Assembly: GCA_013399855.1 (NCBI GenBank)
Contig: VXAY01001093.1
Span: 703,505 to 767,504 of the forward strand
Origin: Oxyruncus cristatus
Lineage: Eukaryota; Chordata; Aves; Passeriformes; Cotingidae
Reading direction: 5' to 3'
Length of the DNA: 64,000 nucleotides
The translations under genes were made by a program, and so were the position numbers. Under the pieces are notes generated by a model. That model ran no database searches, was not told where the DNA came from, and worked only from the letters and a program-made list of their open reading frames with translations. This document shows positions 51,357 to 64,000 of this stretch, one piece after another; positions within the stretch are counted from its first letter, which is position 1, and every line of letters starts with the position of its first letter.

Positions 51357-51428
51357 AAATTAAGGAATTGGGGAAAAATTCAGCAGTCGGATAAGCATAT
51401 GGAATTGTGAACAAAAATGTTCTCACCT

Positions 51429-51472
51429 TTTTGTTACCTACAATGTTACCTACAATTTTGTTACCTATAATG
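51429..51472. repeat. Three tandem GTTACCTACAAT-type units
   Basis: TTGTTACCTACAA is repeated three times with slight changes, about 75 bp after the end of the CR1 fragment. Confidence 0.85.
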
Positions 51473-53469
51473 AAAAGGGAAATAAAGAATTGTGCATGGT
51501 CTTTGTAACCAACCAGAACTCAGAATACATTTCTCATCCTAACCAAAAGCAGCACACAGTGCCTATTGCCTAGATGCTTGGGGTCATTAATAAGCATTAT
51601 AGTATTAATCAGTATTTCTACTGCAGAATGGTTGCTACAACAGCTCTCATCTTTGCTAACTTCTAGTCTTACTGTTGTAACTTACTAAAGCTTGTTCTCT
51701 GAGCTTCAGTAAACCCTACATGCTTTGAAAAGCTCTGGAAAGCTATGTCCTTTAAAAAGCTATATTTAGTGCAAAATAAACCTCAGTGAACACATCCATG
51801 GCAGAAGATACAATGGAGTGGGAGCTCTCACAGCATGCACTGGGTTTATCTGCATTTCTGCTTGCAGTTCAACACATGGGGAATTATGCTCAAAGACACT
51901 TGAGAAAGTAAGTTTTCCTCTTTAATTTTTCTTGCCTATCAGTTTTAGTAGAATTATTCTTTGATTATTACCTCCATTTAAATGAATGGAGGGTGAAAGT
52001 TTCACAGAGTTGAAAGCAGGACCAGTTTTATTTCTGCATCCTTACTAACCATTCATCTGAATGTCATGAGGGAATCCAGCCACTGAATACCTGAATGTTT
52101 GGAGTCTCTGGAACTGATGGGAAGCCTGAGTACTGCCCTTTAACCTTATGGCTCTTGGCTTACTCTTAGATTCCCTCATAAGAGCTGAACCTTGCCATTC
52201 AACTTCCTATCCCAGCAGTAAATTCAAACTCCATTGTCACCTAAAGTCCTAGAATCTCCATGAAAAGTGAACTTTCTAGTTTACAATTTAACCCTTCAAG
52301 AGACAAAAAGCCAAATACATGATGCAATCAACTTTCCTTGTAGCAAAAGTTTTGTCCTCCCTTTTTTAAGATGGGATGGTTTTTTACTTAATAAAATGGA
52401 GGACGTTATAAAGGTCTGGAAAGAGAACAAATATCCTAAATGTAATGCCTTTTCTTTATGCCCTATTTGTGAAAATATTGAAAATTCATCTGTCTTCAGG
52501 AAGTCAGGGAAAGGCTATGTCTTCCCTCAGCAGGATGCCTCATCAGCTGCAAGTTTCTCATTCCACCTGCTGCAATTTGCAGGCAAACTCTGCTACCAAG
52601 TAGTCAGTCCACTGCCTAAAGCAATTATATCTTATAGTTGTAGGTCTTGTGCCTGCAGTCCCTAGATTAAAATTAGAAGAGTGAAAGTAAGGAAACATAG
52701 CTTAGACTTGAAATCAAGGTGGATTTTGCAGTCTGATGTGATTATCTATAATGTTTACACTCCAGAAACTATACATTGACAGATTCATACATTAATTGCA
52801 TTTTTCCAAATAGAATAGAGGATTAATACAACACTTCTTCAAAGTAAAGCTATAACTAGACAAGTCAAATTGAATATTTTGTTGCACTCTAAAAAAGCTG
52901 GAAGGGTTGTGAAACAAATAGGGCAAACCTGCTGTGAAGAGATGAGCACCTGCCAGCACCAAGTCAAAATGTCTCCTAAGAGTTCAGCCATGGGCAAGTA
53001 GTGTACTGTACTGGTGGTCCTTTCAAATTTCACAGTCTTAATAAAGGCTCCTTCTCCCTTGTAGGAGTCTGTATGAATGCAGGTCTTGGAAGCTGTTAAT
53101 GAAACTGATCAAATGTTTTACATCCAAACAGTTGTTTATACAGAATTTTGTTTTAAACAATCAAGACTCCCTTCCAGGAAATAAGCGCGCAAACCAAACA
53201 CCAAAAAAACAACCAAAAAAACCATCAGAGATTTGCAAACTCAGGCTTCTCAGGTGAGTTAAAAAAATTAATTTTTCTTTTCTAAGAAAAAAAGTTGAGG
53301 CCTAAACCCTACAATTTCTGACAAGTGAAGCTTCACTCTGTTTTCAGGTTTACTTAGATTTTTTATGATTTCTTTAATCATAGTAGGTGAGCAAGTTTAT
53401 TCAAAAGTGACAAGATTATGAAAGACATATACTGTATATCTGATAGATATCCTATATGTACTCACATCG
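51473..53469. other. Intergenic, no gene recognised
   Basis: Unique sequence. A 132-codon plus-strand open frame at 52,267-52,665 resembles no family I know, has no splice or codon signs of a gene, and is not called. Confidence 0.65.
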
Positions 53470-53669
53470 AATATTAAAAAATTCTTCACTCAAAGTGTGG
53501 TCAAGCATTGGAATAGGCTGCTCAGGAAAGTGGTGAAGCTACTATCCCTGGAAGTGTTCAAAAAACATGTAGATGTGGCCCTTAGTGACTTAGTTTTGGT
53601 GAACTTGACAGTGTTAATGGTCAGACCTGATGATCTTAGAGGTATTTTCCAACCTTAATGATTCTATTA
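53470..53669 (+). mobile_element. CR1 LINE, 3' end fragment (older copy)
   Basis: ATTCTTCACTCAAAGTGTGG, then CCCTGGAAGTGTTCAA, GACCTGATGATCTTAGAGG, TTTTCCAACCTTAATGATTC and a final TATT. This is the ending of a different CR1 subfamily from the copy at 35.8 kb. Confidence 0.87.
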
Positions 53670-54340
53670 CGTACGCTTTCGCAATTTTTTGAAATGGGGA
53701 TGACAAGACATACCTTTCTAGACAGTGTCTTAGTGGAACAATGGAATGTCAACTTTTTCTAAAGTTTACTAATACGATAAAATTAGAGGTGAGGAAAAAT
53801 AAAAACGTTTGGTGATATCAAATCCAAATTACTAGAATTGTTGACCTCTTATAGATGGTTCAGATACACTGAGATCTGAATAGCTTCCAGAGAAGTGATG
53901 CCTTCTTGTTTTTAAAAGGTTCCACAGTTTTTTTTTTTCAAAGTACAAAGAAAAGAATAGAAAACAGAAGTCAAGCCACTGGGATAATAATTCCTCTAAA
54001 ACTGGATTGAAATCACTAGGAAAATGAAACAAATTGTAATTGAGTTATTGTTTACTTGTGATTTGGCTACATTGTTCCTTGCATTTAATTTCTATCATCT
54101 TACTGCATTGAGTTCTCTCTTTTCTTTTTTCCTGCCTTTTGTCCATACCCAATATTCTTCTTCAGGCTTTTTATCCCCACAAGGGGAACCCTAAAAGCTC
54201 CTTCTAAGCTACAAGAGAACAACATGTACATCACCTCCACATAATTTAATTGACAAAATAGGAGTAGATCTTTAGAGTTTAGTCATCAAATTGTACCCAT
54301 GATATATCTAGGAGTATATAAGTGATGGAGGGTCCTGGGA

Positions 54341-54405
54341 AAGGAAGGCAAGGCAAGGCAAGTGGAGGGAAGCATGGAGAGGTAAGGCAAGCCAAGGCAA
54401 GACCA
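54341..54405. repeat. Imperfect GGCAA repeat patch
   Basis: Repeated AAGGCAAGGCAAGGCAAG units, interrupted and then resumed as GGTAAGGCAAGCCAAGGCAA. Purine-rich on the plus strand. Confidence 0.85.
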
Positions 54406-56428
54406 GGATATTGCTTCACAACTTCAAGGCCTGAATGTCCACTTTTCCTTCTGAAAGAGGTTTATTGATATTATAGTGACCTTCTACTCCAACAATTAAG
54501 GATCAAAAGTGTAAATAATATGTTAGGCTCAAGGCAGATGGTCGGCAAAAGAGGATGTTCCATTCTGGAAGAGTTTGAGGGCTGTATAATTATAGACTAC
54601 TTTAAGTTTCCTCTGCACATTTTCTTTGTGTTTGAAACACCTTGCAGCAGATATACTATGCTGCCAAAGGTTATGATCTGATTCTTACATACTAGTTTAT
54701 GATATTCCCATTACTTCAGAGGTTTTCATAAAACCTGGAGAAATCCGTGCAATTCATAACAAACAACCACCTTTCTCACTCTTCTATTGGCACAATTTGT
54801 TTTTACCGCTTTGTCCTAAGAACTAAAAGTGAAGTAAACTAATAAAACTCATTACAGACAGAATTTTGGTAGCGACAGTTACAGGTAAAATATCTGAAGT
54901 TTGTTCTGTGTATTAGTGCTGTCAATGCTAGGCTGATGTGTAGCAAACAGCACCTGTCAAAACAAAGGAGCTTCATGCCTCTCAACTTTAAGCCCCAGGT
55001 AAGGAACTCGGCCTCGTGGATAGGCTGAAAAGATGTTGCAACCTGAAACGAAATAGGCTTGTAAGAGAGAAAATGAGATCCCTCTGGGTGCCAATAGGCC
55101 TCTGTTTGCCACGATTAAATCCTCTTTGTTTCATTACATACATCAGTGCAAAAACAAACAGAGTGATCAAGATAAAGAGCTTGCAACACATCTTTCTCTC
55201 TTTTTCCCTCCCCATCACAATTGCCACCTTTTTCCCTGGACCAGCTTAAAAAGAGCTACCCTGCTCAAATAAAATTGATGAGACCTCTGAGCAGGTGTAC
55301 AAGACAGCTTTAGGTTTTAAAAAAGTGTGAAGCACTTATGTCAATGACCTGATCAAATGATAAGCATACTGGCTACCTTTGCTCTCTAATTAATTTTTCT
55401 CTCTTGTAGACAATATCTAGCATTACATGATGCCTAAGCTCTTTTTAAAGTCAATAAAACAATGCTTTTCTAGGAAGATAAACCATTGTAAGACTATACA
55501 CACCTTACCAGAATTAGAAGAATATTGTAACTCTCCAGCTTGGACCAAATATTTGTTTTAGCAATTGTTTTAAGTATTGTTAAAATAACATAGAGTTTCA
55601 TTGTTAATACAACACAGAGTTTCTTTGTCTAAACATAACAAAGATGCTGGTGGCATAGTAGCTACATAAAGCTGGCAGGAACTGGGGCCAGATAGGCATA
55701 CATTTTAATTATCTCTTTGAATCAGTAATTTCATTCAGAGACATTTATTGCCATGTACTGTATTATAAAGCAATTACAAATGACTGTGCAACTTCTTCAC
55801 AAGCGCTGATTTGTCCCTGTAGAAGCAGTATAGACCAGCGAGGAAGTGGACAGATCGAGTAATGACACAGTCTATACTGAAATAATGAACAACTCTTTGC
55901 ATTTTTTTTTTATTGAAGTGGAAGGAGTTCGCAGCACTGCTGTTCAATGGCGATATGCTTCCTATAATACTGAAGTGCAAAGGTGGATGCTAAAAAGGAG
56001 TGCTTCTTTAGCAGCGTTTGCTCATGAAAGAATAGAGAATTAACAAGCAATTTGTACCTAGGGCAATTATCTTTGTGTTTCATGAAGTTAAAGTAGTTTG
56101 CAGAGCTTCCTCCTCCTTAACCTGTTTATGTTCTACAAATGATATGGAGGTACTACTTCTATTAGTAAAAATATATGCAGGACAGACATCACTGCTGAAT
56201 TAGTGTAGAACTAATTGCAGTAACAGTTTGTATTTTTGAAGTTAAACTGATACTCAACTTAGGTATCCTTGATGAGGTAAGATAAGGGTTCACTCAGGTG
56301 CGGATACACAATACAGTTGAAAAAAAGAGAAGCCAAGCTAGTCTGATAATTACACTTTTTGTTGATTACTTCCTCTCAATGAAAGAATAGGATTCCACAA
56401 ATGAAGTATGCCTTACTGTGTTTATTTA

Positions 56429-56465
56429 CACACACAGACACAGACACCCCGCTCACACACACACC
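56429..56465. repeat. CA-rich simple repeat
   Basis: ACACACACAGACACAGACAC, then CCCGCT, then ACACACACACC; an interrupted dinucleotide repeat. Confidence 0.85.
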
Positions 56466-59400
56466 TGAAAATAAACAGTTCTTACTTCTGGACTATGGAG
56501 CCTTTTCTTGTTTGCCCGCAGCCTATGGTTACTATTTACTAACTCTAAGGAGCTTAGGTCATTAAATAGTAGTTGTAGAAACCTCACCAACAACTGAAGA
56601 ACATGTTGCAGGATTAAAAGAAATATATAAATGAAAGAATAAGAATGAAAGAGGAGTGTAAAAAATTGCTACAGAATGAATAAGAAGAAAATTCTCAGCA
56701 GATTAAGCTGAGCAAACTTTCAGTTTTTCATTATTTTAAATGTTAAAGTCTGAAATTGTATCTTTATATTTAATGACCTATAGTTTTTTTTAAGCAAGAT
56801 TTTCTTGTGCCTTTAGTACAGTAGAACAGTCCTGGACTTTTAAAAACCACCTATGGTTATGATTTTTCAAGTAATGTAAAATTAAGGGTTAGGCTGTGGT
56901 GATCTTCCTAGTGTTCTTTAATACAATTTCTGTGGATCACACACTGATTCACTGGATCAGCTACTGCTAAAATAGGAGTTTCACTGTCAGCAATGTAGTG
57001 CAGTCATGCTGAATCCAGTCAAATGTGGCACTTTCTCTTCCTTAGTATATTTTGCAACGTACCAAGGGACTGGAGATTCAGCAGTTTGTTGCATCAAATG
57101 TTTGACATTTCAACTTCAGATTTCAGTTGCCATGGAACTCTGGACTGACCCAGTCTTAAACAGTTCAAATTTTACCCCTACAGTGACTTAGAAAGCAGGC
57201 AACCACTTACGACCAGGTCATCATCCAGCTGTATCATTGATGCATTGAGATGTAAAGATAAGAGTACTGAATTGAAGGAAATGAAGCATAATTATGTATT
57301 TTCTTCATTTTTACAGTATTTTTTTTTGCTTTCAGAGGGAAAGATTAGTTAGATTTAAAACTGGAAATATTAATCACATATACAGTCTTAACTCTGCTGT
57401 TACCATGTTCAGTCACACTCAGAATTCACACTCATCTCTTTGTAAAGGCAGAAAATAAGAAACATTTAGATAATCTCTTTCTACAGCACATACTTACATG
57501 ATAGGGCTGTCCTGTCACAGGCACTCACAACACATTAGGTAAAAAACATAAAATACTTCAGTTTAATATGGTGGCCAACACCAAACCACTCTGATGAGAA
57601 TCTGATAGATTATTTTGTTCCCACAGGATGATCCAACAAACTGGTGTATCCATTTCTTTTGTATGATCCTGAATGGTCAAGGAAACATCATTTTACAATT
57701 CCTGTTCATTTCACTGTATCTATTGAAGGGAAAATCCATTATAGAAGTGAGCATTTTTATTTTCCCCATGAGGATGTTGGTATTAGTATGTTCTAGAATC
57801 TTATGTAAAACATAGCAGGAGAAAGAAAAATATCAAAATATTTTTTTTAAATGATAAGAATATCAATTACTTTAAAATAGAAAAGGAAATGCACCTTAAT
57901 ATTTGCATTTCTAACAGGAAAAGTTGTGGGTTTCTTGGTTTGTTTTGTTTTTTGTGGTTTTTTTCCTTGAGAAGAAAGATGCAGAAAAGGGCACTGTATT
58001 AGCTAAATATTGTACCTTGGAACATCAGTCATTTTCTACTCAATAATACTGAAAGGGTCTAATTTATAAGTTTTTCCATCTCTCTGTTATGCTGGTTTGT
58101 AAGTTCTGACATTGCTACTGGTATGTTAATGAGAAGCTAGTGTTCCATTAAGAGTAAACCATATGCTCTACCGCATACTGTGAAAGAGAAAGCATATAAT
58201 GTGACTGTTGCCTTAGTAACACATTAATTCATTTTGTCAGTGTTGGCACAGATCATTTCATTTATAAGAAAACAAGTATAATAGTTTACCACATCTATAA
58301 TATTTACAGTGTTTCTGTTACAAAACAGTGACAAAATGAGTTTAAAAAATAGGGTTGGGATAGTATTATTAAAATAGGGAATTTGTGGTAAAAATGTTCC
58401 CATACAAATTAAAAATAAGATTGGTGTAAATTTCTTTTCACATTATAACACCAAACTGTTTGGTTTTTTGCATATTTGTATTCCACTAATAATATGCATA
58501 AAAATATAGTCCATGAAAAGCCACAAGTACATTAGCAGTTTTTAATGAATGCTAAACAAAATATTTCATGCAACAGTTTTGTTAAGTTCCAACCATTAAA
58601 ACCTAATCGTATGTTAGTGTGTTACTCATAACAAAGCTAAACATTTATCTCTTTTATCTGTTCTTCCAGATGTTTCTTAGTATTTAACACCACTAAAATA
58701 CTCTAATTAAAGTATCCTGTTCTATTAAGTGGTCATATCTTACATTTTATTCATTGAAGAAATAGGTACTTATGAATACATATATATGTGTGTATTATAC
58801 ATTAGACATAAATGATATTTAATATGAATTGAGAGACTGCAAAGATTTGATAAAAATCAAAGATAAGAAAAAAAGTGCAGAAGGAGCAAAGGTAATCCCT
58901 CTCATTATAGCCTGCACTTTCAGAATGGACTCAGCCCTACTAGTTCTTAGATCATTCGACACCTGTAGATGAATGCTTTTAACAACTAACATTTTACATT
59001 TGGTATGGACACTGAGCACTTTATGCTAAAATAACATTTTATATATCACTGTCGTGGAAAAATTATTTTTCTAGTGCAACTACTCTACATAGCACACATC
59101 CCAAAGAAGAACTTAATAAGTCGTCAGCGGTGTTTACAGCTCTTTAGTTATTTGGACTAGTGCACATATCCTATAAAGGTTCAGTACCATTCAATTTCTT
59201 ATCACAGTATCACTTTATTCTCACAAATAAAGAAATCTTGCAAAAGCTGTGCTGAGACCAGACCTGGGAAATCTGTAATGCTGTGGGGTCTTCTTTTTTA
59301 AGAGGATTTAGTTAAATACAATTACAGAACTATATAATGTCTCTCATTATTTGTTTCCATCAAATCTTATTAAGTCTTGTGAGCAACTTTTGTAGAGAAA

Positions 59401-59527
59401 AATTAAAAGAAAAACGTATGGTAGTATAATGAATAATAAGTTGCTTCTGGAATACAATCAGGTAACAGAATCGGAGTCACAGAAAATAACATTGGAATAC
59501 TGTATCTAATTGTTGTAGCTACTTAAA

Positions 59528-59562
59528 ATTTTAGTTTAGTTTAGTTTAATTTAGTTTATTTA
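59528..59562. repeat. (TTTAG)n microsatellite
   Basis: About six imperfect TTTAG/TTTAA/TTTAT units. Confidence 0.85.
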
Positions 59563-62500
59563 TGGAAGAATAAAAATAAGTCTGTAAGGTCTGAAATAAG
59601 ATCTCTTTTAACTGAAGTTTCTTCAGCCATTAAATGCATTTATCACCTGTAAAACCAAATTCCATTTCTAGACTAAGATTGTAATATTTTTTTAGATTAA
59701 TATTGTGCAATTCAAAGATTAATGAATAAGATTACTCATATTGGATGGTTCTCAAATAATAATCTCTTGCTATAGCTAATAAAGTAGCTATAATTATAAA
59801 GACCAAATAGACCAAATCTCTTGCTGGATACAATACTACAAGCCCCGCTCTGCATTATTAGTAGCTTTTTTTAGATGTCTACTAGCATCTAACATGCGGT
59901 TAACTTATCTGAGGGGATTAAAGTTTGCATTTTCTTAGCTTCTAAAATGAAATTCCATGCTGGAAGCTGGATGTCGTACTGATTTAAGATCACGTGGCAA
60001 CACTGAACCCTTGATATTTCTAAAGACCACATCTAATAAGGAAAAACAAGAAGGAGAAAAGGTTTTGAAAATGTGGGTTACAGAGCTTTTATGGGAGCTC
60101 TATAGCACATTTGATCGAAATACCGTGTAAAGTAATCAAATTTTGTTTCACATCGTGATAAGACATCACCCCACCAGTATGACAGGAGAATCAGATCAAT
60201 AATCTCTTTATCTATATACAGAAAGTATGAAATAAGAAAAGAGAAGGAGTAGTGTCTTACAGAATAAATAAGAAATTCTTTACCTACTGTATAGTGCAGT
60301 CTCAATTGCTTTCTAATGTCTTCAGGAGTCTGAACTTTCGGGATACTTTGGGTCTGACTGATTTCTGACTGCTGAAGATTAAAAAAAACATTCAGAAACG
60401 TAGCTCAATGTTGAATGTATCCTGTTTTACTTTTGACCTAAGTATTCAAAATATTTTTCATTATCAAACAGAATGGTGTATCCTCTCTTTAGGTGACTGT
60501 GCATGTTTCACATCTCTTCAGGACAAATAAGATGATTAATTGTGATTTGAAACATATGTACTAGATACATGTACTAAACAACTATCATAAGTTTTCTGTG
60601 TCCAGGTATATGACAGCTTAAATCACATGAATGAAAGTTTTCTAGCTACACCATGTGACAACTAATACAAGTTTTAATATCAACTACTGTTTCATAAAAA
60701 ATCATAGCTATGGGACTTTTTGTCACAGTTACTATTGTCATTCTCTTTTTACAAACCAAAGCTACTAACCTGAAAGATTTGTATAAATGCTTCTGAAGAT
60801 AAAGACTATTTTTCAAAAGTCGCTACTGAAGTTTAGAACATGACCCTGTATTAGCACATCATTGAGGAAACCTTTTTTCAAGGAATGTGCTTTTTTGAGC
60901 GTACACTTTTAACAAGCAAAGAAATCTCAGTATGTCTATATCAAATCATATGGTAATCTCTTATCTGAACCCAGAGCTGAGGCAAACTTTACCCTGACTT
61001 CATCCAGACTATGGACATGAAAGATCCCCTGCATTTCTTCTGGACATCCCACATTCCTCACCCATCCTTTAAAGGGCAGTTAAGGACAATTTAAGTGTCC
61101 TACTGCTCTGAAGGCAACACCTGGCTGGGTGAGTAGATGAAATAATGCCTTCTGCTGAGCTGCTGATGATAAATCAGCATTTAAATACATTCAAAAAATA
61201 TTGGATACTTTTGAAAATCTGTGCCAGAATTTTAATTTTACATTTCTCATGTAGTCAGTAGCAAGCAGAATTTTGACCTATGTAACACAGTGTAAATCCA
61301 GATTCATGCCCAAATGGTTTATATACAGGTGCATGTTTAAGTGAACGCACCAAAGTGTTCTCTCGAAAATGAGAGTGTGCCTCTTAGACACAGTCATTGC
61401 TAAGCAATACATCTACTTAAGACTACATGTTCCCAGCTAATTGTTTTTCAAACATTCTGGATCTGACACCATATTATACACTTACTCTGTATGTGTATGA
61501 AAGACCTGGGCTAATGTTTCATTCTTCCTGATGGGGGAGGAAGAACAAAGAGCCAAGTTTTGTGTTCAATTCTCAAGGGAAACATGCAAAACCTAGTTCT
61601 TCTCTAATAATTGACCTGAGTACTGACAAATACCAATCAACAGCTGAAACTCAGACAAATTATTTAAAATTCTTTAAAAGTAAGGTACAGGCTATTATAC
61701 TACCCAATAGTCTCTTAATTGTTGGACATGTGTCAAGCAACATTCACAATAACAAAATTTAGGTGGCTTCCTCCAGTGTCGGCCTCAGTATAATAGGCCG
61801 TTTCACTTAGCAAGCACATTTTGAGCAAACATAGTGGTGTTCTGCTGTCTTGACACTGTCCCTGCATGTTTGGGCTGGACAGGAGAAGCAGTAAGAAGAG
61901 ACTCTGTCCGTTAAGTGCAACTCATTTATTTTCCATCTGCCGCCACCACTGCTTTTGTCTAGACCTCACAAACTAGATGAACACAGCTTATGAAAAACAA
62001 TTAATAAAGAAATGGGAAGCTGTCAAAAAAGGATAAAGAATCTTAAGTGTAACATATAATGTTTAAACGTTTAAAATCGATTGTCCTCTAGTCAGTGGCA
62101 AAATGTTTTTCCTGTGGCAAGTCTTGCGATATGTCCACGATAGCATGTAAACACAGCACAGCTAGTTGTGTCTGGCACACAAGCGGTCTAAGTTGCTTTT
62201 GACAGCCAGATAACCAGAAGCTTATTTAGATTTAGGGGGTGGTGGTGATGAGTCTTTGCCAGTTGTAGAAATAGTAGCCTAACAACTTGTAATACATATA
62301 ATTACTCTCCATATCCCCTGGTCAGCATATCTTCTGATATGTAAATTAGATGGAGCAAGCAGATGTATAACCTAGGAAGCATTCCAGATTCATCTTGATA
62401 AAAGTATGGTATTCATACTGGGCAGTGTTCCTTTGTCTATAACAATGCCACACCAAAAATACATGCAATGTAAAAATAAAGCTATTGACCATTTCCAGGG

Positions 62501-62767
62501 GCTACAGTCTAAATGGAATATTTTCATTCCACCTGCCATATCTAATAAGCAGTATTATTTATCAGCATCACCACCACATGAAGGTAGATATGTGGCAAAA
62601 ACATAGGAAGAGATGATAGAAACAGCAAACATTTTATAAAGAAATTTCTAAAACTTTTGAATTTACCTAAAAAGTGAAAAACTAGGGAAATATGAAGATG
62701 ACAATGGTAAAACTCATTGATACAGAAGCTAATTTTATGTGCATTTGAAAGATTTAGAGAGTTTTCT

Positions 62768-62789
62768 ACCTACCTACCTACTTACCTAT
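62768..62789. repeat. (ACCT)n short tandem repeat
   Basis: CTACCTACCTACCTACTTACC, immediately upstream of the reverse CR1 fragment. Confidence 0.85.
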
Positions 62790-62814
62790 TACATTTGTCT
62801 CCTGCGCAAACACT

Positions 62815-62885
62815 AAATCATAGAATCATAGAATAGCTTGGGTTGGAAGGGACCTTAAAGATCGTCTAGTTCCACATATTCCAAT
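62815..62885 (-). mobile_element. CR1 LINE, short 3' end, reverse orientation
   Basis: Begins AATCATAGAATCATAGAATA (two and a half reverse-complement octamers) and continues GGGTTGGAAGGGACCTTAAA and GATCGTCTAGTTCCA. Only about 70 bp of the element remain; the inner edge is approximate. Confidence 0.9.
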
Positions 62886-63120
62886 GTCCCAAGTCCCTGG
62901 CACTACACAATATAGAGACTCCCAAAGCAAATTATTTTTATTTCTTATTGAAGAGAACAGACAGGGGGCACTTAAAATACTGATTTTATTTTATTTCTTC
63001 AATCAATACTAAGTCTTCTTGAGCTCTTCTTTGTAATTTAAATAACTTCTAAAATAGTGAAAGTTAACAAACACCATCTATGGTACCATTTGTATTTACA
63101 ATAATATAGAAACAGTTTTG

Positions 63121-63222
63121 ATTTGGGGGTGGGGCTGTTTGGTTTTTTTGCAGTTTTTGGTTTTTGTTTTTTGTTTTGGTTGGTTGGGTTTTTTTGTTGT
63201 TGGTTTGGTTTGGGTGTTCTGG
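63121..63222 (+). repeat. G/T-only low-complexity tract
   Basis: About 100 bp made almost wholly of G and T on the plus strand, with GGGGG, GGGG and GGG runs among T runs. Strong strand asymmetry. Confidence 0.85.
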
Positions 63223-64000
63223 TCTCTCATGACAGTGCTTATGGGAAGCAAACTAGTGTGAACATATTCAGATTTAGGAACACTTTGAGTATAGTAAATC
63301 TTGTATTTTAGGAAACATCATGATTTGGCATATTGTCCCACACAGTAAAAATCAAACCCTTTTTTTTCAAGATTAAGTTGTTGAAACAGTTAGGATGACT
63401 TTATTAAGACATGATTTTTACTGTTTAATGATGCATCTGTGATAATGTAGCAAATCAAAACCATACTCAGTGTAACAGCCAAGTGCTGTTATTCTCTTGG
63501 TATATTATCAGAGTCTTGTAAAAGCTGAGCATTTTTTTGCTAACTTATGGGAGAACAAAGTTTGGTTTCATTTTCTTTTTTTGTTCTTGGTGAGATTCCC
63601 CAAAGAGAATTGAATTGCAAGGTATGGCTTTTTCTTTGTTCATGTATTTATTTATCACATTAGCTTGTGTTATGGTAATGCAGTTAAGGTTATCATAACT
63701 TGAGATTATTTTTTAATACAGGCATTTTGGATCAAACCAACTGCTACAAGAGCATTCTGTGAGCTAATCACTCGAATATTTCTTGATACAGAAACATTTC
63801 CGGCTATCTTTTTTTAAAAATAGTAAATACCAAGCACTTTATATTGTTTTAAATTACATGTCTAATGCTCCTAGGAAAAAATATTCAATGAGGATAGAAT
63901 AATCTGATTTTTATTTATTTTTTATTTTTTATTAGGGCATGCAGTGTTTGGTTACAATGTATGTATTTGTTGATCTGATACGTTCCACTGAATGTCCGAG
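63223..64000. other. Intergenic, window end
   Basis: AT-rich unique sequence; no gene or repeat family recognised. Confidence 0.65.

Larger units (their letters stand above)
53670..57800. other. Intergenic, low-complexity patches only
   Basis: No gene recognised. Contains a GGCAA-unit patch at 54,341-54,405 and a CA-rich tract at 56,429-56,465. The rest is unassigned AT-rich DNA. Confidence 0.65.
57801..62814. other. Very AT-rich intergenic segment
   Basis: No gene recognised. Dense in TAAT-type homeodomain cores and T/A runs. Contains a TTTAG repeat (59,528-59,562) and an ACCT-type patch (62,768-62,789). It could hold conserved enhancers, which cannot be judged from one sequence. Confidence 0.6.

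Noticed and set aside
50854..51426. Minus-strand open frames around 51 kb
   Set aside because: They lie within or run just past the CR1 fragment, antisense to it, and are not genes.
52267..52665. 132-codon plus-strand open frame
   Set aside because: No recognisable domain and no gene context; this length is expected by chance somewhere in 64 kb of six frames.

Overview
The window is vertebrate nuclear DNA, almost certainly from a bird. It is AT-rich and intron-rich, and CpG is depleted except in one short patch. The only interspersed repeats I can recognise are CR1 LINE 3' ends, two of them showing the terminal ATTCTATG-type octamer usual in birds. I see no mammalian SINEs. I do not assign a species.

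Positions 1 to about 39,735 hold the 3' two thirds of one plus-strand gene, PRKD1 (protein kinase D1). Fourteen coding exons lie between 8,768 and 38,982. They join in frame to 680 codons plus a stop. Known landmark residues (ATP-site Lys, catalytic Asp, the two activation-loop serines, the C-terminal VSIL) all fall exactly 232 residues before their human PRKD1 numbers. The exons therefore correspond to human residues 233-912, exons 5-18 of an 18-exon gene. The protein shows, in order, the second C1 zinc finger, an acidic linker, the PH domain, the kinase domain and a PDZ-binding C-terminus. The N-terminus and first C1 domain lie upstream of the window. Intron 15 starts with GC instead of GT, and intron 16 is 10.8 kb. 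The 3' UTR probably ends after AATAAA at 39,715.

From about 39.7 kb to the end I find no gene. In human, the 3' side of PRKD1 faces a large gene desert reaching to FOXG1, and the empty 24 kb here fits that. It contains an assembly gap (42,660-42,697), three CR1 fragments, several low-complexity tracts and one isolated 193-bp CpG-dense patch (46,226-46,418).

The most interesting non-coding signal is that patch. It carries a good CTCF-type motif on the minus strand, and a second CTCF-type motif on the plus strand lies 3 kb away at 49,284. This divergent pair, just past the PRKD1 3' end, is a candidate chromatin-domain boundary between PRKD1 and the FOXG1 side. That reading is inference from motifs only. 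I found no novel protein-coding system; the many short open frames elsewhere look like chance.
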